In this document: piece after piece, positions 57,635-64,000 of the stretch
Layout: every line of letters starts with the position of its first letter
How positions within the stretch are numbered: position 1 is the stretch's first letter
Origin: Rheinheimera sp. MMS21-TC3
GTDB lineage: Bacteria; Pseudomonadota; Gammaproteobacteria; Enterobacterales; Alteromonadaceae
Reading direction: 5' to 3'
Assembly: GCF_032229285.1 (NCBI RefSeq)
Contig: NZ_CP135084.1
Span: forward strand, 558,001 to 622,000
Length of the DNA: 64,000 nt
Notes under the pieces: model-generated
What the model was told of the DNA's origin: nothing
Seen by the model: only the letters and a program-made list of their open reading frames with translations
The model's database searches: none
Position numbers and translations under genes: made by a program

Positions 57635-59053
57635 TTAATCAATATTACGATGTTCTTGGCGCCGCGTAGTGATGGTTTGTCTCTGTGCTTGCGACCGAGA
57701 TTCGCGTACTACAGATGGCGTTACTTGTCGTTCTGGTGCATTTCTTATCTGCGGTGCAGGGCGAGTTGGTGGGTTAGCTCTTTGCTGCGGTATTGATTGG
57801 CGAATCTGGGGCTGACTGCTAGCTTGTTGCTCACGCAGCTGTGAGGTATTAATAGGCTGTTTTCTCACGTTAATACGCGTATCTTCAGTTTGCTGAAAGC
57901 GACGGGTATGAATTTGTTCTATCGGCTTAACTCTATCAACCGGCAGGGTATTATCGCGAGGGGCAGTACGTATCTCGCGCGTAGTTGTTGTATTATCGCG
58001 ATCGCGGCGATTATTAATAACAGTATCTTGCCGGCTATGACTTCGATTAGGCACAGCTTGATTAATATTGCGATGTGGGATCGCAACTTGCTCAGCTGAA
58101 CGACGCTGATAAGTTGGTCTTGTTTCCCGTGTTTGGCTATTAACGTGGCGATTATTGGTATTAGCTTGGCCTTTGTATTCACGAGTAGACTGTTTTGGAC
58201 CATAACCACCATTATAGCGTTCATTTAACCGGTTGTTACGATAATGAACACCGCGACGATGATAACTATCATGATACCAGCGGTTACTGGCGGTAAAGTG
58301 CACCCTACGTCTTGGATAATAACGTGGCGGTGCATAATAATAGTTATGATTAACTATTATATGGCGCTGATGCCAGTCAAATACACCGAAGTAGAACCAA
58401 GGATTTACATTAACACTGACCCCCCAATTAAGGGAGCTTCTGTTATAACGGGTTGCAGCATTATGCCAATAAACCGGTGGGTAAGCCGGCCACCACCAGT
58501 TACCATAAACAACACGAGTGTCATAAACCGGCACATAGATAACTTCTTTGCGAGCAGGCTCTATAATAATAACGTCACGCTCACGTTCAACAACTAGATG
58601 TTTAGTGTCGTTTAAAAAGCCTTGTTTATCTGCTTTTTGCCGTAACAACTGCACGCGAGCGAGTACTGTAGTTTCATCTTGTAAAAAGGCTTCTCCTAGT
58701 TGTTCAGTCCAGCTTAAATCGTCACTTAAGCGAGCCAAAATTTGCGGAAAAGCTATTAAGGCTTTAACGCTAGGGTCCCAGTTTTCATCTTCTACAGCAT
58801 TAACTGCAGCTTGGCTGCTTAGCTTGCTATTGCGCTTGGCCCAGCGGTCAGCTTGTACCACTTCTAATGGATAAGTCGCAGCAATTATAATATGGGTTAA
58901 TACTGTGTCAGGGTAGAGTGCTATGGGGGCGAGCATTTGATCCAGTTCTGCTTCAGAAATGGTATTATCTGCTGCTATAGCAGTGACAGGGCTAAGGAGC
59001 AGCATTAAGCAAACTGTCATCGCATAACTTAATTGCATCAGTAAGCGTTTCAT
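57635..59053 (-). CDS. DUF3300 exported protein
   Basis: A 472-residue protein with a signal peptide (1-27, AIAAD). The DUF3300 domain covers about residues 35-240: LDQMLAPIALYPDTVLTHII, QADRWAKRNSKL and PARKEVIYVPVYDTRVVYG. The rest is low-complexity, rich in Arg, Asn, Gln and Thr, preceded by a Tyr/His/Arg-rich stretch. The domain function is unknown. The basic tail may bind nucleic acid or cell-wall polymers; that is a guess. Confidence 0.85.
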   Translation of the reverse strand: MKRLLMQLSYAMTVCLMLLLSPVTAIAADNTISEAELDQMLAPIALYPDTVLTHIIIAATYPLEVVQADRWAKRNSKLSSQAAVNAVEDENWDPSVKALIAFPQILARLSDDLSWTEQLGEAFLQDETTVLARVQLLRQKADKQGFLNDTKHLVVERERDVIIIEPARKEVIYVPVYDTRVVYGNWWWPAYPPVYWHNAATRYNRSSLNWGVSVNVNPWFYFGVFDWHQRHIIVNHNYYYAPPRYYPRRRVHFTASNRWYHDSYHRRGVHYRNNRLNERYNGGYGPKQSTREYKGQANTNNRHVNSQTRETRPTYQRRSAEQVAIPHRNINQAVPNRSHSRQDTVINNRRDRDNTTTTREIRTAPRDNTLPVDRVKPIEQIHTRRFQQTEDTRINVRKQPINTSQLREQQASSQPQIRQSIPQQRANPPTRPAPQIRNAPERQVTPSVVRESRSQAQRQTITTRRQEHRNID

Positions 59054-59217
59054 TTCAGCTTCCTCTTTGCTATCGCGGCACTGTATATATATATAATACT
59101 GTTGGCGATATTTTGTTCAATTAATATAACTTATAGGCTTTAGCAGCTGAATTGAAACTGAACTTTACGAAAACTTTACATTCATCAGTTGCATGCAAAA
59201 TAATTAGTGGTGACTTT

Positions 59218-60138
59218 ATGAGCATAGCATTAATCATACCTGATCGGGACTTAACCGACCTGCAGCAGCGTTTACAACAGGCTTTACCGCAAACTAAAGT
59301 TGAAATTTGGCCTAATGTTACTGAGGTTGAGCAGGTAAGCTTTGCCTTAGTGTGGAAGCCCCCTGTTGGCAGCTTATCAAGCTTGCCTAATTTAAATGCT
59401 ATTCAGTGTTTTGGCGCTGGTGTCGACGCTATCTTTTTAGATAAAGCTGTACCTTCTGTACCCATTGCCAGAATTATTGATGACAGGCTTAATCAAACTA
59501 TGGTTAATTACTTAGATGCAATCGTTAGTCACTATAGGTTGCGTTTTGATAGGTTTAGCCAACAGCAACAACAGCAAGTATGGAAGCCCAAAAGCCCAAG
59601 AAAGTTAGCCAATATTTGTATTCTCGGCTTAGGCGAGTTAGGTACAGCTGCTGCTAAGCACTTTGTCAGCTTAGGTTATAAAGTTAGTGGCTGGTCTAGG
59701 CGAGCCAAAAATTTGAGCCAAATTAGTTGTTATCATGGTGATGCGGAGTTAGCTATGGCAGTGGCAGAAGCGGATGTTGTTATTTGTTTATTACCTTTAA
59801 CTGCGCAAACCGAAAATTTACTAGATGCTCAGGCTTTTGCTAAATTCAAAAATGATAGTATTTTTATTAATGTAGCCAGAGGAGCTATCGTTGACGATCA
59901 AGCATTAATAGCGGCCCTTAATAGCGGTAAGTTACAAGCAGCCTGCTTAGATGTATTTCGTCAAGAGCCTTTACCTACTGACCACCCATTTTGGCAACAC
60001 CCAGCTATTTTTATTACCCCACATATTTCTGCAGTGACTAATATAGAGTCAGCCATAGAGCAAACTGTTATAAATTATCAACGTCAACAGCAAGGTTTAG
60101 CCATGCTGAATCTTATTGATCGAACTCAAGGTTACTAA
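59218..60138 (+). CDS. ghrA: Glyoxylate/hydroxypyruvate reductase A
   Basis: A 306-residue D-2-hydroxyacid dehydrogenase near the 312 residues of E. coli GhrA. The NAD(P) motif GLGELG lies at about residue 142; the catalytic residues are Arg in NVARGAIVDD, Glu in RQEPLP and His in TPHISAVT. It reduces glyoxylate and hydroxypyruvate. ATG 59218 suits family alignment; an upstream frame adds 22 residues. The GNAT gene follows 2 bp after its stop. Confidence 0.88.
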   Translation: MSIALIIPDRDLTDLQQRLQQALPQTKVEIWPNVTEVEQVSFALVWKPPVGSLSSLPNLNAIQCFGAGVDAIFLDKAVPSVPIARIIDDRLNQTMVNYLDAIVSHYRLRFDRFSQQQQQQVWKPKSPRKLANICILGLGELGTAAAKHFVSLGYKVSGWSRRAKNLSQISCYHGDAELAMAVAEADVVICLLPLTAQTENLLDAQAFAKFKNDSIFINVARGAIVDDQALIAALNSGKLQAACLDVFRQEPLPTDHPFWQHPAIFITPHISAVTNIESAIEQTVINYQRQQQGLAMLNLIDRTQGY

Positions 60139-60140
60139 TA

Positions 60141-60746
60141 ATGGCAACCCCTAAAGTGAATAAATCAAATGAAACCTTAGTAACTACCTGGTATTTAGAT
60201 TATCAAGGTCCAGCTCTAAACCCCGTGACTTGGCCAACTGGAGTGCAATTAGTAGAGGCTGAAATCGTCTGTCCTGAATTAAATCAGTTCTTTTTCAGAA
60301 CAGTGGGTGGCCCTTGGCGCTGGTATAGCCGATTAAATTGGAGTTATCAGCAATGGCGGACGTATTTAGAGCAACAACAAGTAAGAACTTGGCTGTTGTG
60401 GAACAAGGGGACGCCAGCTGGATATATTGAGTTGGTGAAACATCAAGACAATAGTGTAGAAATTATGTTTTTTGGTTTATTACCACAGTTTGTCGGTCAA
60501 GGACTAGGTAAAAAGCTAGCTCAACAAGCGGTATATTTAGCCAATGCTTGGCAAGCAACAAAAGTATGGTTACACACCTGTAGTGCTGATCACCCAGCTG
60601 CTTTACATAACTATCAAAAAGTTGGCTTTGTTATAACAAACAGCCAAGAAGCATTAGAGCAACTGCCAACTATCGATGATAAACAGCTTTTAACAGAAAA
60701 TTTTGTCTATAGTTCTTTAGCCTTTCATGCCAAAAGTGCTGGCTAA
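60141..60746 (+). CDS. GNAT-family N-acetyltransferase
   Basis: A 201-residue acetyltransferase. Motif A, the acetyl-CoA pyrophosphate loop, is FVGQGLGKKL near residue 117; motif B has HPAALHNYQKVGF. The N-terminal part (residues 1-65) with FFFRTVGGPWRWYSRLNW is conserved in one group of bacterial GNATs. Substrate unknown. Two bases after ghrA, so the same transcript. Confidence 0.8.
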   Translation: MATPKVNKSNETLVTTWYLDYQGPALNPVTWPTGVQLVEAEIVCPELNQFFFRTVGGPWRWYSRLNWSYQQWRTYLEQQQVRTWLLWNKGTPAGYIELVKHQDNSVEIMFFGLLPQFVGQGLGKKLAQQAVYLANAWQATKVWLHTCSADHPAALHNYQKVGFVITNSQEALEQLPTIDDKQLLTENFVYSSLAFHAKSAG

Positions 60747-60850
60747 ATAATCAGTTATTGTTTAGTTGTTACAACTTCTTTAAACTACTGAGCGGCTTAA
60801 GGAAACTTAAGCTAGTTAATAAAAATAACAAAGCGTGACTGAGGTTAGTA

Positions 60851-60964
60851 ATGAGTAAAGCGTCCAGTCGTGGTTTTGGCTTTACCGCAATCGCCATAGT
60901 AGTAGTTTTAATGGCGTTATCAGCATTTTTGACCAGAGCCGAAGCAGCCTTACTCTACTTGTAA
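60851..60964 (+). CDS. 37-residue single-pass membrane peptide
   Basis: ATG 60851, preceded by GAGG at 8 bp, opens 37 codons: a basic start SKASSRGFGF, a hydrophobic helix TAIAIVVVLMALSAFLT, and the end RAEAALLYL. It follows the GNAT gene by 104 bp and precedes a terminator. The layout is that of small regulatory or stress membrane peptides. Not recognised. Confidence 0.5.
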   Translation: MSKASSRGFGFTAIAIVVVLMALSAFLTRAEAALLYL

Positions 60965-61027
60965 GTTATTTTAATAAGTAGAATATTGAAGCTGTAGGAA
61001 TCTAGAGGTCGAACGGATTGACCAACA

Positions 61028-61056
61028 CAGCCCCCAATTCAATTGGGGGCTGTTTT
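61028..61056. terminator. Bidirectional terminator
   Basis: CAGCCCCCAATT at 61028-61039 and AATTGGGGGCTG at 61041-61052, with TTTT after. It separates the peptide gene from the convergent smr gene. Confidence 0.88.
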
Positions 61057-61059
61057 ATT

Positions 61060-61638
61060 TTAACGCTTACTGTGTCGTTCACGGTTCTCTAACTTTTGTT
61101 GCTGATTTTTTTGTAATAAGACATAAGTAGCAGAATAGCCGCCATGATGACGTTGTGCTGTATTACAGGCTAAAACAATTGGCATCTCGGGTAACCATTT
61201 AAATACGTAACTGCGTAATATTGCTGGATGAGGTTTGCTCTTTCTACCCATACCATGATGAATAAGCAAAGTGCGAATACCTCTTTGTTGGCAATCAGTA
61301 ATAAAATTGAATAATTGGCTACGGGCTTCTACTAAGGTCTTACCTAGTAAGTTTAGTGTGGCATCAATTTGATATTTGCCTAGCCTTAGGTTGCGATAAA
61401 CACCATCTTGAACGCCATCTTTTTTATAGGTAAATGGCTCATCAGGCTTAACTAAATCGACATACTCCATACTAAGATAGTTTGGATCATATTCCATTTC
61501 TTGCTCAGCAGCTTTTCGTCTAGCTTGTTGAGCTAGAGTAGGAGTAAATTCACCACTAGATTGCAAGACCTCATCTTGGGTTAGTGGGGTAACCCCCAGC
61601 ATTTCCTGCAAAAACAAATCTGAATCATTGTTAGCCAT
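61060..61638 (-). CDS. smrA: Smr-domain DNA endonuclease SmrA-like
   Basis: A 192-residue protein with a C-terminal Smr (MutS2-related) domain from about residue 100: LNLLGKTLVEARSQLFNFI, LLIHHGMGRKSKPHPAILRSYV and HGGYSATYVLL. The core HG(M)GR motif is intact. E. coli SmrA (YdaL) is a nicking endonuclease. The ATG at 61636-61638 has GGGGGC upstream; another ATG lies 4 codons earlier. Confidence 0.85.
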   Translation of the reverse strand: MANNDSDLFLQEMLGVTPLTQDEVLQSSGEFTPTLAQQARRKAAEQEMEYDPNYLSMEYVDLVKPDEPFTYKKDGVQDGVYRNLRLGKYQIDATLNLLGKTLVEARSQLFNFITDCQQRGIRTLLIHHGMGRKSKPHPAILRSYVFKWLPEMPIVLACNTAQRHHGGYSATYVLLQKNQQQKLENRERHSKR

Positions 61639-61709
61639 ATAAGCCCCCATTTTAACTACTAGGGGGATTATAGCGTTAAGGTAAGTGCGAAAAAAGTATT
61701 GGTAGAGTG

Positions 61710-61997
61710 TTACTCAGGTAGTGCTGTCACAGTTTGGTTGACTAGAGTAGTTTGTTGCAGTGCTTTTTCAGCTCTTTTAGCTTTTATAAATCGCATAATA
61801 TAATAAGCATTGATTAACAATACTAATAAATTTGAAATTACACCTTGCAGAATGTCAATGTGACTGTAGTAAACAAATAACATACTACAACCAATAAGTG
61901 TTGCTAGGCGTAAACGGAATACATCCTTAATAAAGAATGCTCCAATACAGATAACTAAGCCAACCCAGCTAATAATATCAAAAAATAAATTTTCCAT
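61710..61997 (-). CDS. Small inner-membrane protein (YgjV-like)
   Basis: A 95-residue protein with three predicted helices (ISWVGLVICIGAFFI, LATLIGCSMLFVYY, VISNLLVLLINAYYIM), like a half-length YgjV or a PnuC-fold fragment. The resemblance is by helix pattern and the segment SNLLVLLINAYYI. No function is proposed. The 250 bp upstream shows no other gene or motif. Confidence 0.6.
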   Translation of the reverse strand: MENLFFDIISWVGLVICIGAFFIKDVFRLRLATLIGCSMLFVYYSHIDILQGVISNLLVLLINAYYIMRFIKAKRAEKALQQTTLVNQTVTALPE

Positions 61998-62247
61998 ATC
62001 TGCACTGCCAATATTTTAAGGTGAGGTTTAATTGGAGGCATTATGCTGTTGAAACCCAATTTGCTCAACTGAGTAATATTGCAGCATACGCATTAGTTTT
62101 AGTAATCAAAGATACTAGGGTTCTGCTAGTGTTATTGAGTTGGATTTTCTCGTATAAAAGCAAGGCTAGTTAGTTTGTTGAGCAATAAAGCAGCGGTTTA
62201 AATAGCTGCTATACTTAAAGGCCATGTTGTTGTGCAGGAGGCACGCT

Positions 62248-62649
62248 ATGGTTCCGTTAAAGTTATACGAAGTTAAGCCGTATATTTATTTTCTTGCTGG
62301 AGCAAGCATTTTACAGTTATCTATTGTCACTGATTCTTGGTTTGGGTTAAGTGCTGCATTCTTATTGATGGCTAGAGGAGCAACAATTTGGGTGTTACGC
62401 TCTTATAATCGTCGTTCAGATGGGGTTAAAAATAAAAACTTAGGCACTTTGCCTTTTTGGTTGTATGAATTATTACCTTTTGTCTATGCAATTGTTGCAA
62501 TAAGCATTTTTACTATTGCTGACAATGCTTACTTATATCCATCAGCTGCAATATTGTTAATTGTATTTATTCAGTTGTATTTTTTACGTACTTTATATCG
62601 TAAGCATCAGCGGCCTGGCGCTAAACTTTCTCGCCAGGCGCTACGTTGA
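62248..62649 (+). CDS. Small membrane protein of unknown function
   Basis: A 133-residue protein with four hydrophobic helices. The N-terminal half (LYEVKPYIYFLAGASIL) and the C-terminal half (LYELLPFVYAIVAISIF) resemble each other, so it seems to be an internal duplication of a two-helix unit. GGAGG before ATG 62248 sets the start. A hairpin, GCCTGGCG at 62613-62620 with CGCCAGGC at 62632-62639, lies in its last codons. Family not recognised. Confidence 0.6.
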   Translation: MVPLKLYEVKPYIYFLAGASILQLSIVTDSWFGLSAAFLLMARGATIWVLRSYNRRSDGVKNKNLGTLPFWLYELLPFVYAIVAISIFTIADNAYLYPSAAILLIVFIQLYFLRTLYRKHQRPGAKLSRQALR

Positions 62650-62659
62650 TTAGATAAAC

Positions 62660-63991
62660 TTACTGTCGTAAATCTATATCACTGTTGGCGACGGCTTTAG
62701 TCGTGATTATCCAAGCAGCTAGGTTTTGCGCTAAAGCTTCAGCATTTACTTTATCAAAAGTGTCGTTAGCGGTGTGATGGTAATCAAAATAATCAGTACC
62801 GTCTTGCAATAAAGTAACTACAGGAACACCAAGGGCTTTAAGTACAGATACATCTGGGCCACCATAAGCATCATTGTTACCTAAGCTGATGTCTAAGTGA
62901 GCTAACTTTTTATGTAAATCAGCAATAAAGGCTAATGACTTTTCGCCCACGCCACTGTCTAAACGCCAAATACGATCGGCACCAAAATCAGACTCGGAAG
63001 CAAAAACATGTTTATCTAAGTTATTAGCATGTTTAGCAGCATAAGCTTTAGCACCTAATAAACCGCCTTCTTCATTACCAAATAAAACTACTCGGATAGT
63101 ACGTTCAGGTCGGCCTTGTTGTTTTATTAAAGCACCGACTGCCATCACTAAGCCCACACCAGCAGCATCATCCAAAGCACCAGTTCCTTGATCCCAAGAG
63201 TCTAAATGAGCGCTTATAAGCACAATTTCATCGGGCCGAGTGCTACCTGTAATCTCAGCAATGACATTATGGCTTTTTACTGTACCGGGTAATTTATTTT
63301 GCATAGTTAAATGCAAGGACAAGTTCGGCTCTAGCGCCAACATTTTTTCTAATTGAATAGCATCAGGTACCGAAATAGCTGCAGCAGGTATACGGGTTAC
63401 TTTATCGCTATAACGCATAACGCCTGTATGGGCAAAGCGATTTAAGCTAGTGCCAACTGAACGGATAATAACAGCCTGAGCTCCCAGTTTTGCGGCTTCG
63501 ATAGCGCCTTGCGAACGAACACCAACCACTTCACCATAAAAGTTACCCTCTTGGTCTTTTTCCATGCTTGTATTAATGAAAACGATTTTACCTTTGACGT
63601 TTTTTGCTGTCGCTTGCTTTAATTGCTCTAAACTCGCAAACATTACAACATTACTGTCAATGCCATTTACGGGTGTGGCAATAGAGCCACCTAAGGCAGT
63701 TACTACTAAAGATTGATGAAAAGGCGCTTTAACCGTTAATGAAGCTGCACCACGTTGCCAATATGGCATATCAAAAGCTTCTCGCCATACTTTATCGTAG
63801 CCAAGAGCGGTTAAGTTCTTTTCTGCCCAAACTACGGCTCTTTCATCTGCGGCACTGCCAGCAATGCGCGGGCCTACCTCTACAGTTAATGATTCTGTAA
63901 GCTTGTATGCTAAAGAGTTGTCTAGTTTTAACTCATTAGCTGACAAGTTTATACTAATTGCAGCAATCAGCATTGTTAACCAAATTTTCAT
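62660..63991 (-). CDS. M28-family metallopeptidase (secreted aminopeptidase/carboxypeptidase)
   Basis: A 443-residue exported zinc peptidase with a signal peptide (1-18). A PA-like insert covers about residues 110-230. Metal ligands of family M28 are visible: His/Asp in ISAHLDSWDQGTGALDDAAG, Glu-Glu in LFGNEEGG, Asp in SESDFGADR and His in YFDYHHTANDT. It removes single residues from peptides in the periplasm or outside. It faces the preceding gene end and starts 9 bp from the window edge, so its promoter is not seen. Confidence 0.9.
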   Translation of the reverse strand: MKIWLTMLIAAISINLSANELKLDNSLAYKLTESLTVEVGPRIAGSAADERAVVWAEKNLTALGYDKVWREAFDMPYWQRGAASLTVKAPFHQSLVVTALGGSIATPVNGIDSNVVMFASLEQLKQATAKNVKGKIVFINTSMEKDQEGNFYGEVVGVRSQGAIEAAKLGAQAVIIRSVGTSLNRFAHTGVMRYSDKVTRIPAAAISVPDAIQLEKMLALEPNLSLHLTMQNKLPGTVKSHNVIAEITGSTRPDEIVLISAHLDSWDQGTGALDDAAGVGLVMAVGALIKQQGRPERTIRVVLFGNEEGGLLGAKAYAAKHANNLDKHVFASESDFGADRIWRLDSGVGEKSLAFIADLHKKLAHLDISLGNNDAYGGPDVSVLKALGVPVVTLLQDGTDYFDYHHTANDTFDKVNAEALAQNLAAWIITTKAVANSDIDLRQ

Positions 63992-64000
63992 GTTTTAATT

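Noticed and set aside
58548-58874. 108-codon open frame opposite the DUF3300 gene
   Set aside because: Shadow frame without RBS or motif.

Overview
The window is chromosomal DNA of a moderately AT-rich gammaproteobacterium. Two core blocks carry the gammaproteobacterial gene order: yicC-rph-pyrE-slmA-dut-coaBC-radC-rpmBG-mutM, and rpsF-priB-rpsR-rplI-dnaB-alr. The divergent pair mltF/purL adds to this. PriB, SlmA and two TonB receptors, with a large set of secreted peptidases, suggest an aquatic Alteromonadales or Chromatiaceae relative of the Rheinheimera/Alishewanella type. The genus is an inference from gene content and style, not a search result.

Positions 1-7.5 kb are an accessory, decaying region. 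It opens with a hipBA toxin-antitoxin operon that has two operator-like palindromes. Then come a wrecked IS3-family element (1809-2905), a methyltransferase, a miniaturised IS4-family remnant (3827-4170) fused to the front of an orphan HipB-like regulator, a gene-poor stretch with a GC-rich palindromic block, a PepSY lipoprotein/cytochrome b561 pair, a MntP manganese exporter, and a third truncated IS joined to a beheaded AlbA_2/Schlafen-type gene. The core begins at yicC (7555).

Positions 7.5-21.5 kb are mostly housekeeping: RNA processing (yicC, rph), pyrimidines (pyrE, dut), CoA (coaBC), nucleoid occlusion (slmA), repair (radC, mutM), ribosomal proteins L28 and L33, a BamA/TamA-like barrel, a DUF432-MscS pair, MgtE and a CDF metal exporter. 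A striking two-copy array of hairpins lies between pyrE and slmA.

Positions 21.5-43.5 kb are a nutrient-scavenging region. It holds a porin behind a PHO box; a PEP-CTERM secreted protein; a TPP-riboswitch operon (TonB receptor, YkoF-like thiamine-binding protein, PnuT-type permease, APH-type kinase) that reads as thiamine import and salvage; S9 and S10 peptidases facing each other; an intact IS3 element with a 3-bp target duplication; two bacterioferritin subunits with complementary active-site losses; an M16 peptidase; a histidine-rich ZnuD-like TonB receptor; and an FbpABC ferric iron importer behind a Fur box.

Positions 43.5-64 kb hold a TPR-diguanylate cyclase, the rpsF operon with a possible S6:S18 leader, dnaB-alr, CheX, Zur (the likely regulator of the ZnuD-like receptor), a PspB-like protein, tadA, mltF/purL, a DUF3300 protein, ghrA, a GNAT enzyme, Smr endonuclease, small membrane proteins and an M28 peptidase. 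Two short genes, a 56-residue very basic protein and a 37-residue membrane peptide, are added here. I did not find a convincingly new defence or biosynthetic system. The best leads are the pyrE-slmA hairpin array, the thiamine operon switch, the split bacterioferritin, and the small genes.
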